64,000 bases of DNA from Bacteroidota bacterium (GTDB lineage: Bacteria > Bacteroidota > Bacteroidia > Bacteroidales > JAAAOM01). Location of the stretch: positions 1 to 64,000 of the forward strand of contig JAAAOM010000007.1 in the NCBI GenBank assembly GCA_009908855.1, in the 5' to 3' direction. The notes under the pieces are model-generated. The model did no database searches. It had not been told where the DNA came from and saw only the letters and a list, made by a program, of their open reading frames with translations. The translations under genes and the position numbers were made by a program. Positions 56,209-64,000 of this stretch are shown piece by piece; position 1 is the first letter of the stretch, and each line of letters begins with the position of its first letter.

Positions 56209-57468
56209 TTAACCACCGAAGTCATCAAATGCAATCATTTCATCGGGTACACCTAAATCATAGAGCATTTTATTTACGGCATCGTTCATCATCGGAGGGC
56301 CGCAAAGATAATACTCAATTTCCTCGGGTTCTTCGTGCTGGCCAAGGTATTTGTCATAGATTATCTGATGAATAAATCCTGCCGGTCCATCCCATTTGTC
56401 TTCCGGACGGGGTTCGGACAATGCGATATGGAATTCAAAATTCGGGAATAGTTTTTCTATCTCCCGGAAATCTTCTTCATAAAAAATTTCCCTTTTAGAG
56501 CGGGCCCCATACCAATAGGAAACTTTACGGTTGGTTTTAAGTGTATGAAATAAATGGAATAAATGCGAGCGTAATGGTGCCATACCGGCGCCACCTCCAA
56601 TATAGAGCATTTCTTTTTCGCTATGCTTAATGAAGAATTCACCGTACGGTCCGGAGATGGTTACTTTATCACCGGGTTTCCTGGAGAATACATAAGAGGA
56701 ACATAGCCCTGGAGGTACATTCATAAATCCACCTTTTGACCGGTCCCAGGGTGGTGTGGCTATTCGAATATTCAATTTAATGATATTCCCTTCAGCCGGG
56801 TGATTGGCCATGGAATAAGCCCTGAAGGACTCTTCATTATTTTTTAGTTTTAAGTTCCAAAGGCCGAATTTATCCCATTCTTCTTTATATTCATCTTCAA
56901 CTTCCACATCAGTTTTGAAGTCTACCTCAAATTTAGGAACATCGATCTGAATGTACCCGCCTGATTTAAAATCCAGTGTTTCGCCCTCGGGCAGTTTAAC
57001 AACAAATTCTTTGATAAAGGTGGCCACGTTTTTGTTTGATACTACTTCACATTCCCATTTTCTGATGCCCATAACCTCTTCAGGCACCTGAATTTTCATA
57101 TCACTCCGAATTTTTACCTGGCATCCAAGTCTCCAATTCTCCTGTTGTTCTTTACGGGTAAAGAAACCGGTTTCAGTAGGCAGGATGGAACCTCCACCTT
57201 CTAATACCTGGCATGAACACATACCGCAGGTACCACCTCCCCCACATGCCGATGGAAGGTATACCCCTGAATTGGATAATGTGGTAAGGATGGTTGAACC
57301 TGGTTCGACTTTTACTTCCTTATCTTCATTGATGGTAAGGGTAACCTCTCCCTGTGGAGACAGTTTTTTACGTGCATACAATAATATCAGAACCAGTGTT
57401 AATATAATGGTTAAAAATACCGCAATCGATACAACAATTACCGTTGCCTGTGATGCTAAAAATATCAT
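56209..57468 (-). CDS. nqrF: Na+-translocating NADH:quinone oxidoreductase subunit F
   Basis: 419 residues, normal. Electron entry subunit. N-terminal membrane helix ([19 protein letters not shown]), 2Fe-2S ferredoxin domain with [14 protein letters not shown] and a fourth Cys in [11 protein letters not shown]-binding region with [13 protein letters not shown], and NAD-binding part with [16 protein letters not shown] and [13 protein letters not shown]. Ends near the C-terminus with FDDFGG, characteristic of NqrF. Last structural gene of nqrABCDEF. Confidence 0.98.
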   Translation of the reverse strand: MIFLASQATVIVVSIAVFLTIILTLVLILLYARKKLSPQGEVTLTINEDKEVKVEPGSTILTTLSNSGVYLPSACGGGGTCGMCSCQVLEGGGSILPTETGFFTRKEQQENWRLGCQVKIRSDMKIQVPEEVMGIRKWECEVVSNKNVATFIKEFVVKLPEGETLDFKSGGYIQIDVPKFEVDFKTDVEVEDEYKEEWDKFGLWNLKLKNNEESFRAYSMANHPAEGNIIKLNIRIATPPWDRSKGGFMNVPPGLCSSYVFSRKPGDKVTISGPYGEFFIKHSEKEMLYIGGGAGMAPLRSHLFHLFHTLKTNRKVSYWYGARSKREIFYEEDFREIEKLFPNFEFHIALSEPRPEDKWDGPAGFIHQIIYDKYLGQHEEPEEIEYYLCGPPMMNDAVNKMLYDLGVPDEMIAFDDFGG

Positions 57469-57490
57469 TCGTGTACGTTTTTTTTGTTAA

Positions 57491-58108
57491 TTACAATTTA
57501 ATACCCATAAAGCTCATGAAAGCAATACCCATTAATCCAGTGATTATGAAGGTAATACCCAAACCACGCAATGGTGCCGGAACGTTTGAATAGCGAATTT
57601 TTTCACGTATGGCCGCGATTCCGACAATTGCTAAAAACCATCCCACACCCGATCCGAGACCGAATACCGAAGCTTCGGCAATGGATTGGTATTCTCTTTC
57701 CTGCATAAACAGTGAGCCCCCTAAAATGGAACAGTTCACGGCGATTAATGGTAAGAAAATACCCAATGATGAATAGAGTGCCGGAGAGAATTTTTCAATG
57801 ATCATCTCCACCAGTTGCACCATAGAAGCAATAACTGCGATAAACATGATAAAGCTTAAAAAGCTAAGATCGATATCGGCCAAACCGGGACCAATCCATG
57901 CCAGTGCACCTTCTTTCAGGACATAATTTTCAATTAAATAATTGATAGGAACTGTAAATCCCAGCACAAAAATTACGGCTATCCCCAGTCCTGTTGATGT
58001 TTTTACCGTTTTTGACACTGCCAGGTATGAACACATGCCCAGGAAATAGGCAAATATCATGTTATCAACGAAAATAGATTTTACAAATATGTTGATCAGA
58101 TTTTCCAT
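57491..58108 (-). CDS. nqrE: Na+-NQR subunit E
   Basis: 205 residues, six membrane helices, topologically inverted relative to NqrD. Contains [20 protein letters not shown], whose Cys with the NqrD Cys ligates the intramembrane iron centre. Also [21 protein letters not shown], where a second conserved Cys lies. Between nqrD (12 bp) and nqrF. Confidence 0.97.
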   Translation of the reverse strand: MENLINIFVKSIFVDNMIFAYFLGMCSYLAVSKTVKTSTGLGIAVIFVLGFTVPINYLIENYVLKEGALAWIGPGLADIDLSFLSFIMFIAVIASMVQLVEMIIEKFSPALYSSLGIFLPLIAVNCSILGGSLFMQEREYQSIAEASVFGLGSGVGWFLAIVGIAAIREKIRYSNVPAPLRGLGITFIITGLMGIAFMSFMGIKL

Positions 58109-58120
58109 AAACCTGTTTTT

Positions 58121-58768
58121 TTATGATTCAATTAATTCAGTATTCTTATTTCTCTGTACCCAAATGATGATTCCCACTATAATAAGGGCCATCGGGGGGA
58201 GGATCATAAATCCGTTATTTTCATAACCGATGCTATAAAGCCCCATTTTTTCCATTAATGGGAAACCCCATATTGTACCGGATCCAAACAATTCCCGCAC
58301 AAATCCTACAATTATCAGTATAATTCCGTATCCGGCCGCATTACCAATACCATCCAGCAGGGACGGCCAGGGTTTGTTACCCAGCGCAAAAGCTTCCAAA
58401 CGGCCCATGATGATACAGTTTGTAATGATAAGCCCTACGAAGACAGATAATTGCCTGCTTACATCATAAGCAAAGGCTTTTAAAACCTGGTCAACTAAAA
58501 TCACCATAAAGGCAATTACAGTTAACTGGACAATGATTCGGATACGTGGCGGAATGGTATGTCTTAATAACGAAATTACCACATTAGAAACAGCCATAAC
58601 AGCCACAACAGAGATGGCCATAACTACGCTGGGTTCAAGTTTAGCCGTAACAGCCAGTGCCGAGCATATACCAAGCACCTGAACAGTAATAGGATTACTG
58701 GTACCCAGTGGCTCCCGCAGGAGCTTCATATTTTTAGATGAAAACAATGGTTCGCGATCTTCAGCCAT
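58121..58768 (-). CDS. nqrD: Na+-NQR subunit D
   Basis: 215 residues, six membrane helices. Characteristic sequences: NPITVQVLGICSALAVTAKLE (first helices, Cys of the Fe centre) and LIITNCIIMGRLEAFAL. Together with NqrE it forms the membrane iron site. Stop of nqrC and start of nqrD are 2 bp apart. Confidence 0.97.
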   Translation of the reverse strand: MAEDREPLFSSKNMKLLREPLGTSNPITVQVLGICSALAVTAKLEPSVVMAISVVAVMAVSNVVISLLRHTIPPRIRIIVQLTVIAFMVILVDQVLKAFAYDVSRQLSVFVGLIITNCIIMGRLEAFALGNKPWPSLLDGIGNAAGYGIILIIVGFVRELFGSGTIWGFPLMEKMGLYSIGYENNGFMILPPMALIIVGIIIWVQRNKNTELIES

Positions 58769-58770
58769 AA

Positions 58771-59493
58771 TTAATTTCTTTTTTGATTAAAATAAGATAC
58801 ATATCCCTGTAAATTATCATGAATCATGCTCTGCAATCCGTTGCTTGTAATGGTTCCTCCTGAGATTGCATCAACTGCATGTTCATTCGATCCGGCAGCT
58901 CCGCCTTTTTTCACGGCAATGCCTACAAATTCATCTTCCTCAAATATTTTTTTGTTTTTGAATTGTTCCTGAAACACCTGGGTGTTTATTTCAGCTCCCA
59001 GGCCGGGTGTCTCGCTTTTATGGTCGAAAGTTGTGCCATAAATGGTATTCATATCATTATTGAGTGATACGTATCCCCATATTGGCCCCCAAAGTCCTTT
59101 GCCTCTCATGGGAATTACATATTTCTGATCATTCTGCGATTTTTCAAAAACAAAAATGGGAAGATTTCGATCTTCCAGGTCTTTTGACAATTCTGCTTTT
59201 AAGTCGACTTCAAAAGCGTCTACGCCATCTTTTAAGTTTCCTTTTGAGTCAATCACAAAACTTTCTTTCAGGTTTTGTTCATAAAGCTTTTCAATATAGG
59301 CCTGTTTGTCCTTTTTTTCATCCGCATCCATCGCCATTTGAACGGATTTTAAGATATCGTATTTTTTGGCAATGGCAATGTTTTTATCCTGCAAAGGTTT
59401 GAGCTGCATTGCAACAAATGATAGCAATGCGGCCACAACAATAACCATTATGGATGAAAAAATAAATATATATGTATTGCTAAAATTTTTCAT
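58771..59493 (-). CDS. nqrC: Na+-NQR subunit C
   Basis: 240 residues. One N-terminal membrane helix (IFIFSSIMVIVVAALLSFVAM) and a periplasmic FMN-binding domain. Covalent FMN site: DAISGGTITSNGL, Thr214; the second Gly replaces the usual Ala of SGAT. A GLWGPIWGYVSL segment is conserved. ApbE, encoded nearby, would flavinylate this Thr. Confidence 0.97.
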   Translation of the reverse strand: MKNFSNTYIFIFSSIMVIVVAALLSFVAMQLKPLQDKNIAIAKKYDILKSVQMAMDADEKKDKQAYIEKLYEQNLKESFVIDSKGNLKDGVDAFEVDLKAELSKDLEDRNLPIFVFEKSQNDQKYVIPMRGKGLWGPIWGYVSLNNDMNTIYGTTFDHKSETPGLGAEINTQVFQEQFKNKKIFEEDEFVGIAVKKGGAAGSNEHAVDAISGGTITSNGLQSMIHDNLQGYVSYFNQKRN

Positions 59494-59504
59494 AGTTATA
59501 AATA

Positions 59505-60686
59505 TTATTGGGCTTTAACCTTAGCTCTTTTTAATCGTCTGTTAATATTTCCTTCAACCACATAGTGATCAATTAAAGGTGCAAATACATTCATTAACAG
59601 GATGGCCAGCATAACTCCTTCGGGATAGGCCGGATTGAGTACCCGGATTAAAATGGCCAAAAAGCCAATTAAAAAACCGTAGATGTATTTTCCTTTATTG
59701 GTTTGGGTGGCTGTTACCGGATCGGTGGCCATAAAAACAGCGCCAAAAGCAAAACCACCAATTATCAAATGTTCCCATGCCGGAATTTCCATAAATGGAT
59801 TAACCGCAAATGCATTTAGTATAAGGCCCATAGCAAAACCACCAATAAATACTGAAAACATAATCCGCCAGCTCCCTATCCCGGTATAAAGCAGTATGAA
59901 TGCACCAAGCAAACAGGCAATAACAGATGTTTCGCCAATGGAACCGGGAATAAAACCTGCAAATTTGTCCCATGTTGTATACGGATCACCAACGCCGTTT
60001 ACGAAATTGGTTTCACCCAATGCTGCCTGACCGAGTATGGTTGATCCTGAAAAACCATCTACCACGTTGTCTCCTTTCATCAGTCCTGAAATCCATATTT
60101 TATCCCCCGACATATAGGTGGGGTAGGCAAAAAATAAAAAGGCCCTGGCGGTAAGTGCCGGATTTAGTATATTCATTCCGGAACCGCCAAACACTTCTTT
60201 GCCAATGATAACAGCAAAGGCTGTTGCCACGGAAACCATCCACAGCGGTATATCGGCAGGCAGCACCAGTGGAATAAGCATGCCGCTAACCAAAAAACCT
60301 TCATTTACTTCGTGGCCACGTATTTGGGCAAATATAAATTCAAGTGCCAATCCGGTTATATAGGATACAATTACAACGGGTAATACCTTCATTGCCCCAT
60401 ATAATACGGTTTGCCAAAAATCAGCCTGCTCACCAACGGCAATAAAATGTTGATAACCGGTATTGTAAATTCCGAACAGCAGCGCGGGGATAAGCGACAT
60501 AACAACAATCGACATGGTCCTTTTCATGTCAATGGCATCCCGTATATGCGCTCCGTTTTGGGTTACTTTATTCGGGACAAACAAAAATGTTTCGAAGGCA
60601 TCAAAGGTAGAATGTAGTTTTTCAAACTTCCCGCCTTTTTCGAAATGTGGTTTTATGTTGTCTACTATTTCTCTTAATTTTTTCAT
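59505..60686 (-). CDS. nqrB: Na+-NQR subunit B
   Basis: 393 residues, about nine to ten membrane helices; the Na+-translocating and ubiquinone/riboflavin-binding subunit. Covalent FMN site DGFSGSTILGQA with Thr216. Conserved GSGMNILNPALTARAFLFFAY (written GGSGMNILNPALTARA) and PLVLPADIPLWMVSVATAFAV blocks. The N-terminal about 50 residues are cytosolic (FEKLHSTFDAFETFLFVP). Confidence 0.97.
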   Translation of the reverse strand: MKKLREIVDNIKPHFEKGGKFEKLHSTFDAFETFLFVPNKVTQNGAHIRDAIDMKRTMSIVVMSLIPALLFGIYNTGYQHFIAVGEQADFWQTVLYGAMKVLPVVIVSYITGLALEFIFAQIRGHEVNEGFLVSGMLIPLVLPADIPLWMVSVATAFAVIIGKEVFGGSGMNILNPALTARAFLFFAYPTYMSGDKIWISGLMKGDNVVDGFSGSTILGQAALGETNFVNGVGDPYTTWDKFAGFIPGSIGETSVIACLLGAFILLYTGIGSWRIMFSVFIGGFAMGLILNAFAVNPFMEIPAWEHLIIGGFAFGAVFMATDPVTATQTNKGKYIYGFLIGFLAILIRVLNPAYPEGVMLAILLMNVFAPLIDHYVVEGNINRRLKRAKVKAQ

Positions 60687-60692
60687 TGGTGA

Positions 60693-62045
60693 TTAACTTA
60701 ATTCTTTAATCATTAAATCGATTCCTTTTCTGATAATTGGCTGAACCTCTGTTTTGGAGGTGCAAACAAATTCACAAAGCGCAAAATCTTCTTCAGCTAC
60801 TTCATAAATACCCAGTTTTTCCATCAGGTCAATATCTTCAACCAGAATAGATTTAATTAATTGCACCGGATATATTTCCATTGGCAGAACCTGCTCGTAT
60901 TGGCCTGTAACCACATACGCACGATGCCCGCCTTTCATGTTGGTATCTATTTTATATTCCTTATCAGGGCGCAGCCATGACCAAAATGCCCTTGATTTGC
61001 TATATTTGTTGAATCCGGGTGCTGCCCAACCCATAAACTCATAGTAATCACCTTCCGGTATTACCGTAACCAGGTTGTGGTAAAATCCAATGTGTCCATC
61101 CTGCTCAATTTTATCACCTGTTAAGGTATTTCCGCTGATGTATCGGTTTTTACTATTTTTAACATTATCCCGGGTAATTGAAGCAATGTTGGCTCCGCTG
61201 ATAATTTTATGATACCGTGGTTTCAGTAATTCCGATCCGGCCAATGCCACTATTTTGGAGGCATCGTAAACACCTTTTTCGAATAAGCGTCCGATAATTG
61301 CAACGTCCTGCGGTTTCAAATGCCAAACCGTTTCTCCTTTGTTTAAAGGATCAATATGATGTATTTGTACTCCCACGTTTCCTGCCGGGTGCGGGCCGGT
61401 TACAGTGTTTAACTGTACACCTTTCACCTTTGAAAAAACAGGTGATGGCGGATAGCTTCCATTCACGTTTAAATGAATTTTGCCGTCTGTTAGCTTACGC
61501 AAAGCCGTGATTCCGGTCTGAAATTCGGATTCTGAACCTTTCATGATAAAGTCGATATCCGGTGCCAGTGGTGCGGAGTCAAACGCAGATATAAAAATGG
61601 CCTTCGGTTTGTCTTCAGGTTTGGCAATTATATCATAGGGCCTTTGTTTGATGTATGGCCAGCAACCACTTTGCAGGAGGGTTTTAACAATATCCTCCCT
61701 TGACATACCCGAAACATCCGAAACATCAAACTTTTCGTAAGTTATCTGCGCATCGGGCTTAACAACTACCTCCAATATTTTGCGCCGTTCGCCACGGTTA
61801 ATTGAGGTAACTGTACCGCTTACAGGCGATGTGAAATATACATCCGGATTATTTTTATCGAAAAACAGAGGTGAACCGGCTTTAACTTTGGAATCTACTT
61901 TTGCCGTTAATTTGGGCGTGATTCCTTTGAAATTAATTGGCTTAACCGCATACGATCCGGCCATTTCCGATTTGATATAGATTTTCTCTGCTTTTCCTTG
62001 TAAATTTATATCCAGACCTTTGCGAATTTTAATCTGCACTGACAT
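60693..62045 (-). CDS. nqrA: Na+-NQR subunit A
   Basis: 450 residues, cytosolic peripheral subunit. Recognised from VKPINFKGITPKLTAKVDSKV near residue 35 and PVSGTVTSINRGERRKILEVV, plus IHHIDPLNKGETVWHLKPQDV. First gene of the nqr operon; a consensus promoter ends 31 bp upstream. The other subunits follow at short gaps (6-12 bp mostly), so all six should be co-expressed. Confidence 0.98.
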   Translation of the reverse strand: MSVQIKIRKGLDINLQGKAEKIYIKSEMAGSYAVKPINFKGITPKLTAKVDSKVKAGSPLFFDKNNPDVYFTSPVSGTVTSINRGERRKILEVVVKPDAQITYEKFDVSDVSGMSREDIVKTLLQSGCWPYIKQRPYDIIAKPEDKPKAIFISAFDSAPLAPDIDFIMKGSESEFQTGITALRKLTDGKIHLNVNGSYPPSPVFSKVKGVQLNTVTGPHPAGNVGVQIHHIDPLNKGETVWHLKPQDVAIIGRLFEKGVYDASKIVALAGSELLKPRYHKIISGANIASITRDNVKNSKNRYISGNTLTGDKIEQDGHIGFYHNLVTVIPEGDYYEFMGWAAPGFNKYSKSRAFWSWLRPDKEYKIDTNMKGGHRAYVVTGQYEQVLPMEIYPVQLIKSILVEDIDLMEKLGIYEVAEEDFALCEFVCTSKTEVQPIIRKGIDLMIKELS

Positions 62046-62075
62046 TTTATTTACCAGGTTTAAAAATTAAAGGCA

Positions 62076-62105
62076 CAAAATTAGCTATTTTTGGTGCAAT
62101 TACAA
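62076..62105 (-). promoter_or_regulatory. Consensus Bacteroidota promoter of the nqr operon
   Basis: On the - strand TTG (62105-62103), 19-bp spacer, TAATTTTG (62083-62076). It matches -33 TTG / -7 TAnnTTTG exactly and places the transcript start about 24 bp before the nqrA ATG. Confidence 0.7.
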
Positions 62106-62186
62106 TTTAATTTAACGTTTGTAAGGTATTACATACGCAGGTTTATTTATTTCTGTGATACAGGCTTTATTTGATTTTGCCTGATC

Positions 62187-62208
62187 GTCACCCTGAGTCG
62201 AAGGGTGG
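62187..62208. repeat. REP-like palindrome, copy 2
   Basis: Stem CACCCT (62189-62194) / AGGGTG (62202-62207) with loop GAGTCGA. Read on the other strand it shares CTTCGACT and CAG..TGAC with the palindrome at 46003-46028. It lies between divergent nqrA and the plug-protein gene. Confidence 0.6.
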
Positions 62209-62266
62209 CATTAAATGCAACAATGCGGTTGAACCTGCTGATTTTGAATAAATAAGAACCCCAAAA

Positions 62267-63595
62267 ATGAATGCAATGTGCCGATACACAATTATTTTAA
62301 TTACTGTTATTTTTATAACAACAAATTTAGAAAAAGGTTTTGGACAAACAGCCAATTTCATAAATCTGGAAAAAGTTTATACTGATGCGGTTAACGATTC
62401 CCTTATACATACTGTAGAACTTAACATTTCCGGGACAAGACTGTCCTACCCGGTATTAAAAATGAATAGTGACAAGCAGCTTGTTTTGTCATTTGATGTA
62501 TTATCAAGCCGGTTAAAAAACTATGCCTACACATTTATACATTGTAACAGCAACTGGGAACCTTCCAATCTTTCTCAGTTTGAATATCTAGACGGGTACT
62601 ATGACAACCCTGTTGAGGAATATGAATTCTCGGTAAATACCATATTGAATTATGTACATTACACGGTTCGATTTCCGAACAATAATGTAAAACTGTTAAA
62701 AAGCGGTAATTATATAATACTGGTATACGAGGAGGGAAATCCGGAAAAGATTGTAATCACCAGACGATTTATGTTGGTTGAAGATAGACTGGAAATACAA
62801 GCCGATCGTAAGCGTCCGGTTAAAATGGATTTTTTTGACAGTGGCCAGGAAATTGACATAGAATTGCTTCCGGGCGGATATCCCATTGCCGATCCGTATA
62901 ATGATATTAAGCTGGTTGTATTGCAGAATTATGGCTGGCTTACCCAAAAGACATTTACCAGGCCCCGCTTTATTGAAGAAGGCAAATTGAGCTATGATTA
63001 TGATGAGCGGAATGTATTTGACGGACATAAGGAATTCCGATTTTTTGACATACGCAGCTTGCGATACAATGGGAGAGGAGTGGCCAATATTGAGTTTTTA
63101 CAACCCAACTACCATGTAACTTTACAACGGGATGAGGTAAGAACCTATAAACCTTATTTATACAACGAAGATTTCAATGGTCGTTATTATATTGAACTGC
63201 AGGAATATAGCGAAGATGATATTCGTGCCGATTATGCCACTGTTTATTTCTCACTCGATTTAGGCCAACCATACGACAAGGGAGCCATATATTTATATGG
63301 TCAGCTTACAAACTGGGAAATCGATGAAAGGTTTAAGTTATCATTTAATTGGGATAAGCGGATTTATGAAACAGATTTGTTGCTAAAGCAGGGTTTTTAT
63401 AATTATATGTATGCCTACAAACCGATGAAGGAGAAAGAAGCCAATTTAAAATACCTGGAGGGTTCAAGCTATGAAACTGAAAATGATTACCTTATTATGA
63501 TATACCATCAAAAATCGGGTGAACGTTATGAACGATTAATCGGTTACCGCGTTTTCAATACCCTTGATAAAAATGCCGACGGGATGAATAATTAG
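62267..63595 (+). CDS. T9SS plug protein (DUF5103 family)
   Basis: 442 residues with signal peptide (residues about 1-26, ending GFGQ); start at 62267 or at Met4 (62276). Matches the DUF5103 family: NYAYTFIHCNSNWEPSNLSQFEYLDGY (around residues 84-110), SVNTILNYVHYTV, FDGHKEFRFFDIRSLRYNG and YGQLTNWEIDERFKLSFN. In Flavobacterium the Plug protein binds one side of the SprA translocon and closes it. Outer-membrane associated. No other T9SS core gene is adjacent in the window; the type-B client at 46203-47339 would use this system. Confidence 0.88.
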   Translation: MNAMCRYTIILITVIFITTNLEKGFGQTANFINLEKVYTDAVNDSLIHTVELNISGTRLSYPVLKMNSDKQLVLSFDVLSSRLKNYAYTFIHCNSNWEPSNLSQFEYLDGYYDNPVEEYEFSVNTILNYVHYTVRFPNNNVKLLKSGNYIILVYEEGNPEKIVITRRFMLVEDRLEIQADRKRPVKMDFFDSGQEIDIELLPGGYPIADPYNDIKLVVLQNYGWLTQKTFTRPRFIEEGKLSYDYDERNVFDGHKEFRFFDIRSLRYNGRGVANIEFLQPNYHVTLQRDEVRTYKPYLYNEDFNGRYYIELQEYSEDDIRADYATVYFSLDLGQPYDKGAIYLYGQLTNWEIDERFKLSFNWDKRIYETDLLLKQGFYNYMYAYKPMKEKEANLKYLEGSSYETENDYLIMIYHQKSGERYERLIGYRVFNTLDKNADGMNN

Positions 63596-63680
63596 TTTTT
63601 CAGGGTGGAATTTACCATTGCCACAAATGATATGGGCCATAAGAGCTTCCCAAAATGGTGCCTGTCTATCAATAAACCTC

Positions 63681-64000
63681 TCATTTTTCCCTTACAGCGA
63701 TGTAAGATTTTTTAGGATTAATATTGATTCGGCTGGTACTACCCAAATTCAGTGTTTGTTCTTGCCGGGTTGGTACAATGGTTATATATTCTTCACCAGT
63801 AAATACCTGTATGGGTAGTTTGAAATCGTCGTTGGCTTTGGTCCACTTGTATCGCAACTCGTTGGTATTTGTGTTGGAATTATGGTTATACCTTATTTCC
63901 AGCTCCGGGCATACCCTTGAATATAAATACTGGTCGAAAAACCATTGATAATCATCGTTTGTTTTTTGGTTTACCAGGTCAATGAAATCAACAGTTGAGG
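63681..64000 (-). CDS. Peptidase M1 family protein, C-terminal fragment (cut by window edge)
   Basis: Only the last 105 codons are present; the TGA stop is at 63681-63683 and the 5' end is beyond the window. Segments FIDLVNQKTNDDYQWFFDQY and CPELEIRYNHNSN, then LRYKWTKANDDFKLPIQV, match the C-terminal end of Bacteroidota M1 (aminopeptidase N-like) proteins, where a beta domain follows the zinc-peptidase core. The HExxH core would lie upstream outside the window. Convergent with the plug gene, 85 bp apart. Confidence 0.8.
   Translation of the reverse strand, partial: STVDFIDLVNQKTNDDYQWFFDQYLYSRVCPELEIRYNHNSNTNTNELRYKWTKANDDFKLPIQVFTGEEYITIVPTRQEQTLNLGSTSRININPKKSYIAVREK

Overview
The window is about 40% G+C by eye and comes from a member of the Bacteroidota, most likely class Bacteroidia near the Marinilabiliales/Bacteroidales; family and genus cannot be fixed from the sequence alone. 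The evidence is: zinc-ligand-free S4, S14 and L36; secY followed directly by map with no adk; a type IX secretion (T9SS) plug protein and a type-B sorting domain; the PD40/TPR/OmpA protein family; a fused branched-chain-type E1; an Na+-translocating NQR operon; and intergenic promoters of the Bacteroidota form (-33 TTG, -7 TAnnTTTG). No tRNA, rRNA, CRISPR array, transposase, integrase or phage gene was seen.

Positions 1-12256 hold the end of the S10 operon plus the spc and alpha operons, all on the + strand: partial rpsS, rplV, rpsC, rplP, rpmC, rpsQ, rplN, rplX, rplE, rpsN, rpsH, rplF, rplR, rpsE, rpmD, rplO, secY, map, infA, rpmJ, rpsM, rpsK, rpsD, rpoA, rplQ. They end at a strong intrinsic terminator. 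rplQ carries an acidic tail that doubles its length. Then come eno with its own terminator and a citrate synthase that resembles the mitochondrial enzyme.

Positions 15.3-26.4 kb hold a propeller-sensor SpoIIE-type phosphatase convergent with a hybrid histidine kinase that has a degenerate ATPase domain, two overlapping unrecognised secreted-protein genes, a TPR protein, a GT2 glycosyltransferase fused to a truncated phosphoglycosyltransferase-like membrane part, and a 2-oxo acid dehydrogenase E2. The matching E1 is about 26 kb away. Positions 26.4-41.5 kb form an unusual envelope block: four tandem paralogues with an N-terminal TPR and a PD40 propeller but four different C-termini (six helical repeats plus membrane anchor, OmpA, none, SPOR), a GNAT acetyltransferase, a protein with three SPOR-like repeats, and a Wza/Wzc-type polysaccharide export pair. 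This block is my main candidate for a poorly described system.

Positions 41.5-45.8 kb hold a stand-alone HsdR-N nuclease-like gene divergent from amn-holA-rhomboid-HAD phosphatase-aminotransferase IV. Positions 46.2-49.0 kb are a three-gene cassette of secreted proteins on the - strand, the last with a T9SS type-B sorting domain. Between this cassette and the YqgE/AlgH gene lies a 153-bp nested palindrome. Then come an NhaC-type antiporter and the fused E1.

Positions 54.9-62.1 kb hold nqrABCDEF and apbE on the - strand, with a small Cys-rich membrane protein (NqrM-like) convergent to and overlapping apbE. The nqr operon has a near-perfect Bacteroidota promoter and an intrinsic terminator before apbE. 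The window ends with a T9SS plug protein (DUF5103 type) and the 3' end of a peptidase M1 gene on the - strand.
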